64,000 bases of DNA from Theocolax elegans (GCA_026168455.1 CM047426.1:4271501-4335500); one strand, 5' to 3'; positions 11,190 to 25,118 are shown, numbered from the stretch's first letter. Numbers and translations: made by a program. Notes: a model not told the origin generated them from the letters alone.

Positions 11190-12004
11190 ATGTATCCAGC
11201 TTTCTTGATATTTTTATTAGTATCATTTACTTATGCTCTTGATGACAATTCAATAACAGAAACGACTGTATCCGCAGCAACAACAACAACTGAATCTCCA
11301 AATAATATTGTAACAACAGAACCTCCTATAATTTCTTGTACTTGTGCAGTATTTTTAAGTGGCCAATTCAAGAAGGGAAGCAAAGATCCACCTAAAGGGA
11401 ATCCAGCTCTTCTTCATGAACAATCTGACACATTTCCTTGCAACAATATTGGCAATAAAATGTGCACTAATAAATGTCTGGATGTTGTAAGTATAAATTT
11501 CACACTCATAATTACAATTACTTTATTTACCCGAAATAACTCCATTAATAATATTTTTATTGATCAATTTGCAAATATTGCATTGCACACTGTGTTAATT
11601 AATGTAATATAGTTTTTACTTTAATCTTTATGCAATATCAAAATTATAATAAGTTAAATTAATAACTGAATATTAATTGATTTAAACGAATAATTGAATT
11701 AATGCAAGTATTCAAATCTACTGTTTCAGATTGTAAAGCATTTACCTAACAGCCCAAGCATACTCTGTGGATCGATAGATAGGGACTGTCACAAAGAAAG
11801 AGTGAGTATTTAAGTTTTTTTAAAATTGAATTACTTAGAATCAATAAAGTAAAGTTTATGTGTTATTATCTTCATTTTTCTGTTTGACAGGCATACTTAT
11901 TTATTAAGAATTGCAAAGATGAATGGGTTAACACAAATCTATCAGCTGGTCGAGAATATTGCTGTAAGGATGGCCTTCCGTACAAGTGTCCCCTATTAAG
12001 CTGA
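11190..12004 (+). CDS. Fcp3C: Secreted protein, follicle cell protein 3C-like
   Basis: Coding exons are 11190-11486, 11730-11801 and 11891-12004, giving 160 aa, all phase 0. A probable noncoding 5' exon ends at 10939 (CATACA/GTGAGT) and joins the acceptor at 11183. A signal peptide (MYPAFLIFLLVSFTYA) is followed by a Thr-rich spacer, then a conserved Cys-rich domain: SCTCAVFLSGQFKKGSKDPP, NKMCTNKCLDV, CGSIDRDCHKER, FIKNCKDEW, YCCKDGLPYKCP, with 12 cysteines. I recognise this as the insect follicle cell protein 3C type, an extracellular protein linked to the egg covering in Drosophila. The identification rests on remembered similarity. AATAAA at 12100-12105 is a suitable poly(A) signal. Confidence 0.78.
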
Positions 12005-13262
12005 ATCCTCTTTACCTAGGATAAATATTATTATTTTTTATACTGTTAGTACTTTAAGGCATAGCGAAAGAAAAATCGCATATAAACTTAATAATTAATA
12101 ATAAATCTAGATGACGTTTTCCACAAACCGAATTTTTTTTATTACAAAAACATCTTGCTCATCTTTTCTTTATTTCTTCTACATATGTTTGACGGTTTTT
12201 AAACTAATAAGTAACATTATTAAAAAGAATAAAGGAGAGAGAGAAAATACATAAATCATTCCATTTCATCTAAAATTTTCATTATTTTTCGTTTCAATTC
12301 CAGACATTCTCCTCCTCGTATACCATCATACATTCATATATACCAATGTGTCACATTATCTCATAAAAAACGAGAGCCAAGTACATATATATATACAACG
12401 CACCGCACACCCGACGAACCTGTTAAACAAAACGCGCCCCGTTCCAAAAAGAAACACATAGCCAATCTAAATTTAGTTCACGATCGTCGAACAGCCAAGA
12501 ATACTAAACTCCGCTCCTGCTATCGGGGTACATCATCGTATCTCGCTCGCTGCATTTAGAACGAGCGAGACTCTAATTGTATTTTTTTCGTCCATTGAAA
12601 AAGTAGAGAGGAGATTCGCGCGTAAGTATCACGTCGAGTAAGCAGAAAAATAATAACAAAAAAGTCAGAAGGATACATAGATGAAATCCAGGTCAAGAAT
12701 GTGCAAGCAATCGAATTTTTGTCAAAGTGACGGGGTTATTTTTGAACCACGGAAGACTTGGCAAGAAGAATAACACCCCATTCGGATGAACAGTGATGGT
12801 TGTTTTGTGGACTATAAATGCTACAACGTAACTGTTAGACAAGAACCTCGTGGTGAAGCATCATCGCTACGGAAAAAATTATTTTGTAATCGTCTGTGTA
12901 AATTGCGTACTATTAGTGTTGTTTTTCTTTTGTATACGTGTTATTTAATTTTTATTTCGTTAAGATTCAGTGTTTCTAATTACTTTTGTATTTAAACGTT
13001 GTTTGTTTATTCGAATCGTTACTCTCGTACTTGAACGTCGTTCGGTATTGATTTGTTAGACATTTCAGTTGTTTTTTTTGTACTTACACATTGTTTAGTT
13101 TCGAAATTTTCGTTATTTGTACGTTGATTATGTATTTTTACGTTTTAATTTTAAAATTAAAGCATTTTACTATTTTCAATGTATAATATTGTAATTTACA
13201 CGAATTCAAGTAACATTGTACCTCGATAGTATGCGCGATCAGTAGAAAAGTGTATGTAAATC
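12005..13262. other. Intergenic region with probable promoter and 5' UTR of the zinc-finger gene
   Basis: No convincing coding sequence. A consensus donor (GCGC/GTAAGTATC) at 12621/12622 suggests a noncoding first exon. TCTCGCTCG at 12541-12549 and CGAGCGAGA at 12562-12570 form a 9-bp inverted repeat with GAGA-type content, plausibly promoter-proximal. The 69-codon frame at 12786 is hydrophobic and unsupported. Confidence 0.45.
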
Positions 13263-16200
13263 ATGTGCGCTCGATTGCTCGCGTGTCCGCTATGCTCGCA
13301 ACCGGGTTTTTTAAATCTGGACGCGCTGCGGATGGGTTTGGTGAGTGTGGCGACGCGTCCACTCGCCTGTCCAGTTTGCAACGAGATCCTTTTGGGAATC
13401 GACAAATTGACGATCCACCTTTTCGGGCACACGATCAATCAAGGTGGCGGTGTCACGAGCGAGCTGTCAAAAATCATTGAAGTAACGTCGAGCGGTAATG
13501 GCAGTGTACAAGCGATAGTTCGGAACGCTCAATCCGTGCCGATACAATCGTGGAACGTCCTCAACACTCCGACGATCAATTCGAATGAAATCGGGAACAA
13601 TGCAGGGAGTGAAAAAACTTCGGGGAGTGGAATTTATATACCGATCAACGAGATTGAAACTTATAGGAATCTTACGACGATCAAGGAAGGAAATAATATT
13701 ATATCCTTGAGTGCTGATCAGGTATACGATTCAAATTACTTTTTTCTTTTTTTTTTATTTATTTTTCTTTCTCTTGTAGCATTCAAACGATAATCCGAAG
13801 GGAGGATCGAACCAAGTGATTTTTTTACAAAACATTTCAACAGAGCCTAAGATTTTCTCGACTAATGTCGTCGACCAGCAACCTACGAATTTAAACAACG
13901 ATGCTTATAAAACTGCTTCGATAACCGCGTTACCAAATCAGACGGATGCGCAAATTAACGACGAGGGTAATACGAACGAGAGCAACGACAGTGATGTTGT
14001 TGTTGTGCAAGTGAACGGCGTTGATGAAATTGATAAAGAAACCCACGCGCAGGTAGTTCCACACATTTTCAACAAAATGATATATCAAAAGTTCAGGTAT
14101 AGAAAGAGACAAAAGAAAAATTTGATAGCAGTGTTTTATATATGTAATTTTTTGATAATATATTTTTATTTAAATACATTACAACACTTTTTTGTTAGTA
14201 ATTTTAGTAAATAATTTACCAATTAGAAATATATAATTTTTATTCAAGGGGGACAAGACACTGTTTCATCTATAAAATTATTAAAAATTGAAAATTTTAA
14301 TTTAAAAATTTAATTTTAGTATAGTTTAATTAATGTAAATCAAGATATTATTTTTGGGAACATTTTGAAATTTTGATTACCAATACTAACAAAATAGAAC
14401 CATCAGAATGCCTGGTTCAGCTAAGGACTAAAATCAGACTTCGCACTCACTTGTCGTAAGGTTTAGTTTTGAGTTTTCACTAAATGAGCTGAAATTTTAA
14501 GGAAAGCTTCTTTAAATTAAATATTAGAATAATAAAAACTTTTCACCTTAGTTTAAAGGAGATGTTGGACCATGAAAAGACTATATGTTAATATAAAATG
14601 GGTTATTATTCTGTAAAATCTGACATCAAGTTCTTAATCTTAATCTTGCATTGGTTTTAAACAATTAGTATAAATTTTTTTAGATTTTGAAATTGATATC
14701 TGTATAATTTTTGTGTTGAAAATAGTACTTATCAAATTACCAACCAAATTTTGTTAAAATTAATTGAGAAAAATATTTTTTTCCAAAAATTCTCAAAGAT
14801 AGGCTCTTTGTTACGTATTAAAATAGCTTTGTGAAATTTTTCACATTTTTAATTTAATATTTTAAACATGATTTTGAGGTTGAAAAGGTAGATTTCAGTC
14901 TCAACCAATGAAAACTCAAAAAGAAACCGAACAACAAGTGAGTATGAACACTTATTTTGAGTTCTTTGCTAAACCAAGGATTCACTGTACTATAATCAAT
15001 TAGATATTTAATTGAAAATTTCAATTTTTAAGATTTTTTTAGATGAAACAGTGTCTGGCCTCCTTAATATTTTTTCGTAGAACAAGTTTTCCTGTAAAAC
15101 TATTAAATAAATAAATAAGCAGCTTTAACAGTGTTTTAGTTAAATTTACTTTTGATAAATCATATACATTATAAAAAAAATAAATAATAAATTTTAGTAA
15201 CGTTAAAAAAAATAATTTTCTGTTAGTCTTCTAATCAGAATTTTCCACCTTCGTACACGGACCGACTCGCCGATCTAGTCAAAAACGCTCAAATAACATC
15301 GTCGCCTTTGAGTTGCATTAACGAGCAATTTGAGAATCCAAGACCAAAAACCCCTCCAGAGCCATCGAGGAAGCCGATTTTAAAATCAACAAGAATACTA
15401 CCAGCTTCTGAGAAAACTGAACGATGCAACATTTGTGGTTTTCACTTTCCGGATAGAAATATTCTAATACTTCACAAACAGCTGATACACATGGTCGATA
15501 AGAAAGATTCAAATGTAACATCCGAAGAGCTTATGAAAAATTATCCGTGTCATTTGTGTACAAAAGCATATAAAATGAGAGGTTGCCTCATGTTACACAT
15601 GAGGGTTGCGCATCCAGGACTAAACACTAGTACAAGTAATTCCTCTATTAAAGGTTTGTGTTTTACAATAGATTTAAAATTATTGTTTTAAAAGATTATT
15701 TTAATTTTTATTTTTATTCTTATTGAAGCATTGTTGAGGCGACGGGAGCAACAAAAACTTGAGGTAAGGGAGCAGCAAAAACAAGACACAAAAGAACAAC
15801 AAAACCACGATATGGTGAATGATGCAGAGGTGCAAACTAATATTGAATGCGACAACGAATATCACTGCCCAATTTGTGGAAAATGCTTTAAAAAAGTAAG
15901 ATTTGACCAAATAACTTTATTCTTAAAAAATAATACTAAATCAAAGAAATCATTATTTTGCACATGTTAAATTATAAAAGTCTATTAAAAGTAATTTTAT
16001 AAATTATTCATGTTGCTGCATTCTAAAATTATTCAGTGTTTATTATTGCACAGTGATTGTTTAGTTCTGAAGAAGAATTTATTAAAAACTTTGAAACGTA
16101 GGCAAAATAAAGATTTCATTTTCTTAAAATTCTCATAATTTGGTATTCACATTTAATAACCAACATCGAATTGAACATTAAAAATATCTGTAATTAATTT

Positions 16201-18892
16201 CGTTACATCAATGTATAAGAAAAAATTTTATTTTCATTTTACATTTTTGGTTCATCATAGAGGAAGTTTTGTAATAGTAAAATTTTTCGACTCGCTAAAA
16301 ACATGTTATAAGTGTGATTTAACACGTCAGGAGTCAAACTCACGTGTTTTTAGAAACTGTCTGTGTGTGTCTAGGTATACCGCCGTATTTTCGAACAAAC
16401 AGCTTTTTTTAAACAATTTTCGATTTTTAAAAAATTTTAATAATATTATTAATATTAATATTAATTTTTTCAATTGGACCAAATGTACTTTCTAGAGAAT
16501 AAAAAACTATCGGCTCGATTTTGGATTGACAAATTATCTATATTAGTTTTTTTGTTATTAAGAAAAATGATTTTTTTTTAAATATTTTATATTTTGCAAA
16601 TTAATCAGTCAAATGTGCTGAAAAAATTAGTTTTCATTAAAAAAATAAAAAAGTGAAAAAATGGGGTTATTATGTCGAACATTTTCAGGTATAAATAGCA
16701 TTTAATCCACTTGGAATTTTGGGAAAAAATCTTAATTTGGGTAGTTTCGATCCCTATTGTTATTAAGTTATTAAGTTACTAAGCATTATATATTTTTGTA
16801 CAAAATATTTGATTGCTTATATCTCTAAAAGAGCAATTGATTAAATATGTTGAAAAAATCGTGGAAATACAGGTAATTTATTTATCTCTATAGGGTTTGC
16901 AGATGTAATAAATCTGTAATTATTAATGGGTTAAATAAAGAAATAAATAAAGAGTAAATAAATAAATCGTGGAAATATAACATAATAATAGCATTATGCC
17001 TGTAAAGATTTAAAATCTTCATGGAGTATTTTATGAGAAAAAAATATTCTAATTTAAAATGTAATTTTTATTAGAATTTTCTTTACTTCTAAAGTAGTCT
17101 GAGGTGGAAATAACCGTTTTTGAAGAAAAATGTTTTAAAAAATTCACAGAGAAAAGCAAAAACACTGTTCTTATATTTTTAATTGATGCCATCTAAAATT
17201 TTCTATGCCATTTGATTAAAAATTCAATTTCACTGTACACAATTTTCTTATAATGAAGAAAATTTTTTGGAATATTTGAAACAGAAGATTATAAATAATA
17301 TTTTTCTATTTTAATAATTTTTTTATTACATTTTTCATATAGATGTGTACTTTTTTTATTACACAAATACATTACTTTTTAGCTAGCTGTAACTAGCTAT
17401 ATAAGTTACAATCAGAAAAGAATAATAATTTTAGAAATGATATAACATTTTGTTTTAACGAGGTGTCGTACCCAAGTTACAGAGATCTACACCTTTCAAC
17501 ATAAGAATTATGTTGCAAATATTGAATTAAAAATCTGAAAAAATTCATTTGGGTGGTTAAAAACAAAAGCGAGGGTATGGCGTTTTGATTTTTTACGAAT
17601 AAATAGCATTTAATCCACTTGGAATTTTGGGAAAAAATCTTAATTTGGGTAGTTTCGATCCCTATTGTTATTAAGTTATTAAGTTACTAAGCATTATATA
17701 TTTTTGTACAAAATATTTGATTGCTTATATCTCTAAAAGAGCAATTGATTAAATATGTTGAAAAAATCGTGGAAATACAGGTAATTTATTTATCTCTATA
17801 GGGTTTGCAGATGTAATAAATCTGTAATTATTAATGGGTTAAATAAAGAAATAAATAAAGAGTAAATAAATAAATCGTGGAAATATAACATAATAATAGC
17901 ATTATGCTGTAAAGATTTAAAATCTTCATGGAGTATTTTATGAGAAAAAAATATTCTAATTTAAAATGTAATTTTTATTAGAATTTTCTTTACTTCTAAA
18001 GTAGTCTGAGGTGGAAATAACCGTTTTTGAAAGAAAATGTTTTAAAAAATCCACAGAAAAGCAAAAAAATAGTATATTACATATCATGGCCAGTAAAATA
18101 AGAAATGTCTCGGATCACATGTAATTGTCGGCCGAGGCGAAACCGAGGTGGACGTACATGTGATCCGAGGCTTTCTTTTTTACTGGCCAATGTATGTAAT
18201 ACACTGTTCTTATATTTTTAATTGATGCCATCTAAAATTTTCTATGCCAGTTGATTAAAAATTCAATTTCACTGTACACAATTTTCTTATAATGAAGAAA
18301 AATTTTTGGAATATTTGATACAGAAAATTATGAATAATATTTTTCTATTTTAATAATTTTTTTATTACATTTTTCATACAGATGTGTACTTTTTTTATTA
18401 CACAAATACATTACTCTTTTTAGCTAGCTGTAACTAGCTATATAAGTTACAATCAGAAAAGAATAATAATTTTAGAAATGATATAACATTTTGTTTTAAC
18501 GAGGTGTCGTACCCAAGTTACAGAGATCTACACCTTTCAACATAAGAATTATGTTGCAAATATTGAATTAAAAATCTGAAAAAATTCATTTGGGTGGTTA
18601 AAAACAAAAGCGAGGGTATGGCGTTTTGATTTTTTACGAATAAATAAATTTGTTAATAATAAATGAATAAACAATTTTCGGTCGGTAATTATTGGTCTAA
18701 AAAGAGATGAATTTTCAACGCAAAATTAAACTACAGATTTAAAAATCTGAAAAAATTTGAGTATACTGGTTAGAATATACCTAAGGACATGGCGTTCAGG
18801 ATTTTTTCAAAAATGTATTCTTTTAGTTATAAAAAATATTAAAAATGATCATTATCTGAGTTCGAAATCCCCTTCAATAATTAAATAATTAC

Positions 18893-18941
<49 letters not shown>

Positions 18942-21900
18942 TAAGCTTACTCAACTCTTCTAGAGAGTTATACAGCTACACATTTACATGTTGTATTATA
19001 GTGGTCTATAACTGTATCTTACACTTTTTTAAAAAAGTATTTATATGCTTGTATGCTGTTACATTAGGTTTAGCAAGTAGAGACGATACACTTAATGGTA
19101 AGAAAAGTTTACAAGATTTTAAATTTCTTATTAAATTACATCTTTCTGCGTTGAATGCGGAACATTGCCAAACAATATGTTCTATGTCTTGTAACTCGCC
19201 ATTGCAATATTTACACTTTGTGTCGTTCAAAATACCCACGCGTGACAACGAAGCTGCTAAATTATAATGATCTGATCGAATGCGATTGACTGCAACTATG
19301 ATATCTCTTGTTAAATTTTGTGTATGAAACCATGGTTTGAAATTATCTTTATAGAAGTTATTAAAGTATTTTACACCTTTTACTTCACCTTGTTTTTTAA
19401 TAGTTTCCAAAGTGTTCTTGATAGAAGCTGTTTTATATTGGGGGAAAAAATCGGTAAAAGGTATATGAAAGGTCTCTTCATTAGTGATTGCACTTTTAGC
19501 TAAAAAATCAGCAGTTTCGTTACCCGCAATACCTGTATGAGATGGAATCCATACAAATTTAACAGCGGAGTTTGAACGACACATATTTATTAAATTATAA
19601 TAATTTTTTTTAATATCTAGTATATAGTTATTAGTTTTAATAGTTATTTTCGCAGATGATAGACTTTGTAAGCAACTTAACGAGTCGGTAAAAATAATAA
19701 ATTCTTTGTCAGGATGTTTAATTACAATATCTGTGGCATCTTTAAGGGCAATACATTCTGCAGTGTATACAGACGCATTAGTGTTAATTTGTCTTTGAAT
19801 TTGAATGTTTAGTGATGGGCAGAAACATGCTGATCCTACGTGGTTATTTGAAAATTTACTACCGTCAGTAAATAATTACTATATTTGAGTAATATACTAC
19901 ATATAGGATCGACATGATAATTTGAGGAAGCTACGTGCCAATTAATTGGCAGCGGTTTTTAATTGCATAAATTATGTGATCTATAAACTTGAAAATATAT
20001 TGCTAAAATGTTTTTAACTTATTTACAATACATATTTATAATTTATTAAAATAAGTTCATATTTAGAAACTAACATGATTTCCTATTATAAATAAAATTA
20101 TTTTCAATCAATACATCTTGCACATTAATAAGCTCAAGTATGTATTAATATTCTACATAACTCAATTGGTTTCAGGAGCATCAGGTTACGCAGCATTTAA
20201 AGATCCATGATACGAAACAATGGGAGTGTGACGTTTGCAGTAAAATGTTTACAACAAAGTATTTTCTTAAAAAACACAAAAGACTTCATTCCGGTGAAAT
20301 GCCTTACAAATGTACAATATGTGATAAGACTTTCACGTTTCAGCAGTCTTACCACAAACACAGGCTATATCATAGAGATGAAAAACCACACACTTGCTCA
20401 GCTTGTGGTCGATCTTTCAAAGAATTGTCAACGCTACATAATCACGAACGAATACATACAGGAGAAAAGCCTTTTGCCTGTGAAACTTGTGGTACTATGA
20501 ATCGATGATATGCAATTGGTTTGCTTCCCCGTTTGCTTATTAATAGCTTGTGCCCTGTACTTGCATTTACAGAACTAACATTTACAAATTCAATGAATTG
20601 TTTGATTGCAAATAATAATTGTACCTGGTAAGTCGTTTTTAACAATTGTCAATCTAATCAAATTATCATGCTTTACAACTGCTCGTTTGTTAATTGATCA
20701 ATTTAAAATAAAGTATTAACGAAATGAGCAATTAATTGGGTGTATATAGATTAAATATTAATATAAATAAAACTTTATTGATTTAATAGAATAGGTCAAG
20801 GAACTCACTTGGTGCAGTAAACTGTTCAAATTCAAATCTTTTGGTGCTTATTACCTTTTTAAAATTACTTATCGCAAGTATGTTCAACTCGTTCTATTGC
20901 ATAATAAAATTATTAAATATGATTTGAACATTGTTTTTAACAATTTAAAAGAGTTATCCATTGCATTTTAATTAAACACAAATTACAGTGACCTACCTGG
21001 GAAATTCCAAAAATTTTAAAACCTAATTATAAGAAAAATCTGAAAAAAAATCACTGCAGATACTTTTCAAAACAAGTAAAATAGCAAATTCAAACAAATA
21101 AAATTATTAATTAATTATGTAAATAACCATGTTTGTTCGGTAATATATAGTTATAAAATAATGACTCATAAATGCCCAAAAATCTCGCTGATTTATTAAT
21201 AAAAAATTTGAAAAATTCGCTGATTACCTTGAAAGGAAATACAACATCGTTATAATAGAACGTCTTTCTCGATAAATTGAATTCCTCGTTTAATAAAAAA
21301 TAAATCATTTTTCTGTTTTTTGGGGTTCACATCCCGTTAAGTGAACTTTATGATATGTAATCGTCAGAAATTTTTGGATACTTTACAATTACAAACGAGG
21401 ATTGTTAACAAAACCTATACACATATATAACTTAATTTCAAATTTTTATAAAGTCTTTTTCGAAAATTTCACTTCTAAGCAATGTTAACAAATATTATTT
21501 ATTTCAATATTTAATCAATAGGTGCCTCCTTAAAAATACTACAAAACGCAAGTAAAACTTGTAATGCATTCTCATGTATTTTATTATGTACTTACACTAG
21601 TAAAATAATTTATATCTAACTAATTTTTTTTACTTTATAGGAAAATGTTTCCGACAACGAGTTTCATATTTGGTCCATCGACGCATACATACTGGTGTAA
21701 TGCCATACAAGTGTTTAGCATGTGGAAAGAATTTCAGATACAAGGTAAAAAACGACGCGTGCACAGATTGACTAACAATAATAATATAACATACATTTTT
21801 TCACAGGTGAGTCAACGAACCCATAAATGTATTCACCATAATCCGGATGATCAAAAATCATCTGAAACGTCTGATATAACAGAGATACAAGACATATCAT

Positions 21901-24900
21901 CGCAAGATGAACAAAGTATCGATACGCCATTCGTAAAAGAAAATAATCAATATGTTTTTGTACTTAACAAGGAAGGGCAACACGTATTAAAAAGAAAATT
22001 AGATGTGAAAGATACACAAGAAGAGAATGATAATTCTGACAATCAAGCAAATGAACACTCCGATGCAAGCAGTGACTTCATGCAAAGTATTTGGAAACAA
22101 GATACAAACAATGGATTGGATTATAAAAAAAATAATTATGCAAACAATGGTTTAGTTTCGAATACAACCAATGATTCGAATAAATCACAAATTTCGGACA
22201 AGCAGTGCTTGGGAGCAATTCAATATCAATGACGAATTGGGAGTAGCTTTTGGAACCAAACGTCACCTACAGAAGTAACGTCGATCAATAAAAATCAAAC
22301 GAACGAAGAAAGGAATTACTTTTCTTTAGGAATGCCTTCCTTAGACGCCGATACGTCATCGCCTTCGTCGGAAATGGAACATTTGAGATTGTCTTCACCA
22401 GAGAATAATAATCAAGAAAATTCATCGTCTGGTGTTAACGATTGTTTTCCATTATTAAATAATAACATTAATCCTGTCCAGATAAATCAAAATAATACTG
22501 AAGAAAATTTTAATGACAATAGCATTAACCTATCAACGCTTCAAACAATTATGAAGATTCGTTAAAAAGAATTGTTGAATAGCATGTTGATAAATAAAGA
22601 AAAATATATATTCAAAATTATTTTCAATCAATACATCTTGCACATTAATAAGCTCAAGTATGTATTAATATTCTACATAACTCAATTGGTTTCAGGAGCA
22701 TCAGGTTACGCAGCATTTAAAGATCCATGATACGAAACAATGGGAGTGTGACGTTTGCAGTAAAATGTTTACAACAAAGTATTTTCTTAAAAAACACAAA
22801 AGACTTCATTCCGGTGAAATGCCTTACAAATGTACAATATGTGATAAGACTTTCACGTTTCAGCAGTCTTACCACAAACACAGGCTATATCATAGAGATG
22901 AAAAACCACACACTTGCTCAGCTTGTGGTCGATCTTTCAAAGAATTGTCAACGCTACATAATCACGAACGAATACATACAGGAGAAAAGCCTTTTGCCTG
23001 TGAAACTTGTGGTACTATGAATCGATGATATGCAATTGGTTTGCTTCCCCGTTTGCTTATTAATAGCTTGTGCCCTGTACTTGCATTTACAGAACTAACA
23101 TTTACAAATTCAATGAATTGTTTGATTGCAAATAATAATTGTACCTGGTAAGTCGTTTTTAACAATTGTCAATCTAATCAAATTATCATGCTTTACAACT
23201 GCTCGTTTGTTAATTGATCAATTTAAAATAAAGTATTAACGAAATGAGCAATTAATTGGGTGTATATAGATTAAATATTAATATAAATAAAACTTTATTG
23301 ATTTAATAGAATAGGTCAAGGAACTCACTTGGTGCAGTAAACTGTTCAAATTCAAATCTTTTTGGTGCTTATTACCTTTTTAAAATTACTTATCGCAAGT
23401 ATGTTCAACTCGTTCTATTGCATAATAAAATTATTAAATATGATTTGAACATTGTTTTTAACAATTTAAAAGAGTTATCCATTGCATTTTAATTAAACAC
23501 AAATTACAGTGACCTACCTGGAAATTCCAAAAATTTTAAAACCTAATTATAAGAAAAATCTGAAAAAAAATCACTGCAGATACTTTTCAAAACAAGTAAA
23601 ATAGCAAATTCAAACAAATAAAATTATTAATTAATTATGTAAATAACCATGTTTGTTCGGTAATATATAGTTATAAAATAATGACTCATAAATGCCCAAA
23701 AATCTCGCTGATTTATTAATAAAAAATTTGAAAAATTCGCTGATTACCTTCAAAAGAAATACAACATCGTTACAATAGAACGTCTTTTTCGATAAATTGA
23801 ATTCCTCGTTTAATAAAAAATAAATCATTTTTCTGTTTTTTGGGGTTCACATCCCGTTAAGTGAACTTTATGATATGTAATCGTCAGAAATTTTTGGATA
23901 CTTTACAATTACAAACGAGGATTGTTAACAAAACCTATACACATATATAACTTAATTTCAAATTTTTATAAAGTCTTTTTCGAAAATTTCACTTCTAAGC
24001 AATGTTAACAAATATTATTTATTTCAATATTTAATCAATAGGTGCCTCCTTAAAAATACTACAAAACGCAAGTAAAACTTGTAATGCATTCTCATGTATT
24101 TTATTATGTACTTACACTAGTAAAAATAATTTATATCTAACTAATTTTTTTTACTTTATAGGAAAATGTTTCCGACAACGAGTTTCATATTTGGTCCATC
24201 GACGCATACATACTGGTGTAATGCCATACAAGTGTTTAGCATGTGGAAAGAATTTCAGATACAAGGTAAAAAACGACGCGTGCACAGATTGACTACAATA
24301 ATAATATAACATACATTTTTTCACAGGTGAGTCAACGAACCCATAAATGTATTCACCATAATCCGGATGATCAAAAATCATCTGAAACGTCTGATATAAC
24401 AGAGATACAAGACATATCATCGCAAGATGAACAAAGTATCGATACGCCATTCGTAAAAGAAAATAATCAATATGTTTTTGTACTTAACAAGGAAGGGCAA
24501 CACGTATTAAAAAGAAAATTAGATGTGAAAGATACACAAGAAGAGAATGATAATTCTGACAATCAAGCAAATGAACACTCCGATGCAAGCAGTGACTTCA
24601 TGCAAAGTATTTGGAAACAAGATACAAACAATGGATTGGATTATAAAAAAAATAATTATACAAACAATGGTTTAGTTTCGAATACAACCAATGATTCGAA
24701 TAAATCACAAATTTCGGACAGCAGTGCTTTGGAGCAATTCAATATCAATGACGAATTGGGGAGTAGCTTTTGGAACCAAACGTCACCTACAGAAGTAACG
24801 TCGATCAATAAAAATCAAACGAACGAAGAAAGGAATTACTTTTCTTTAGGAATGCCTTCCTTAGACGCCGATACGTCATCGCCTTCGTCGGAAATGGAAC

Positions 24901-25118
24901 ATTTGAGATTGTCTTCACCAGAGAATAATAATCAAGAAAATTCATCGTCTGGTGTTAACGATTGTTTTCCATTATTAAATAATAACATTAATCCTGTCCA
25001 GATAAATCAAAATAATACTGAAGAAAATTTTAATGACAATAGCATTAACCTCTCAACGCTTCAAACAATTAATGAAGATTCGTTAAAAGAATTGCTGAAT
25101 AGCATTGTTGATAAATAA
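13263..25118 (+). CDS. C2H2 zinc-finger protein, nine fingers
   Basis: Preferred model: 13263-13721, 13780-14052, 15239-15653, 15729-15895, 22696-23011, 24162-24265, 24327-25118, giving 841 aa with every phase consistent. The N-terminus carries a Cys-rich module and a first finger ([21 protein letters not shown]). Fingers 2-3 are in exon 3. Finger 4 is split between exons 4 and 5 ([10 protein letters not shown] + [11 protein letters not shown]), and fingers 5-9 follow with TGEKP-type linkers ([18 protein letters not shown]). The ~240-residue C-terminus is acidic, Asn/Ser-rich and probably disordered. It is a likely sequence-specific DNA-binding regulator, but I do not recognise a named orthologue. 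The exons at 20176-20491, 21641-21744 and 21807-22232 are a duplicate of the last three. AATAAA at 25114-25119 overlaps the stop codon. Confidence 0.85.
14248..15063. mobile_element. Foldback element, family F copy 1
   Basis: Ends read GGACAAGACACTGTTTCATC on the left and GATGAAACAGTGTCTGGCC on the right, an inverted pair. Internal halves are imperfect reverse complements, with paired AAGCTTCTTTAAATT-type and GAACCATCAGAATG-type blocks. Related copies lie at 52744-53442 and 54966-55440. It has no coding frame and sits in the zinc-finger gene intron 14053-15238. Confidence 0.7.
16691..18644. repeat. Tandem duplication, ~908-bp unit
   Basis: ATAAATAGCATTTAATCCAC begins at 16691 and again at 17599, and the sequence stays nearly identical across the unit. 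The second copy is longer because of a ~134-bp palindromic insertion at 18068-18201 and a few small indels. Confidence 0.9.
18068..18201. mobile_element. Small palindromic MITE, present in only one tandem copy
   Basis: Arms 18072-18123 and 18155-18202 are near-perfect reverse complements (shared blocks GGCCAGTAAAA and CTCGGATCACATGTA). They enclose a GC-rich loop (CGGCCGAGGCGAAACCGAGG) unlike the surrounding ~20% GC DNA. The sibling repeat at 17155-17170 shows the empty site, so the insertion is directly visible. Confidence 0.85.
18896..19868 (-). mobile_element. 5'-truncated non-LTR retrotransposon (LINE), RNase H end
   Basis: A poly(A) tail appears as ~44 T at 18896-18939. Perfect 14-bp target-site duplications TAAATAATTACTAT lie at 18882-18895 and 19869-19882. 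An uninterrupted minus-strand frame from 19868 to 19006 encodes an RNase H domain with acidic motifs in [16 protein letters not shown] and NETADFLAK plus the [10 protein letters not shown] block. It is followed by a C-terminal CCHC-like knuckle (CKYCN...EHIVWQC). This architecture is typical of I/Jockey-group LINEs. The reverse transcriptase and endonuclease are missing, so it cannot move by itself. The open frame, intact tail and perfect duplication suggest a recent insertion. Confidence 0.92.

Larger units (their letters stand above)
15896..20175 (+). other. 4.3-kb zinc-finger gene intron filled with repeats
   Basis: This interval contains, in order, a dispersed repeat (16200-16620, related to 26130-26600), a ~908-bp tandem duplication (16691-18644) whose second copy bears a small MITE, an AT-rich foldback relative of 31797-32160, and a LINE insertion (18896-19868). 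Short frames at 16211 and 19001 fall inside repeats or opposite the LINE and are not genes. Confidence 0.75.

Noticed and set aside
12786..12995. 69-codon frame upstream of the zinc-finger gene
   Set aside because: Hydrophobic, no domain, no splice logic, and lies in probable 5' UTR or intron.
16211..16495. 94-codon frame in the zinc-finger gene intron
   Set aside because: Falls entirely inside a dispersed repeat also seen at 26130-26600, where the frame is not conserved.
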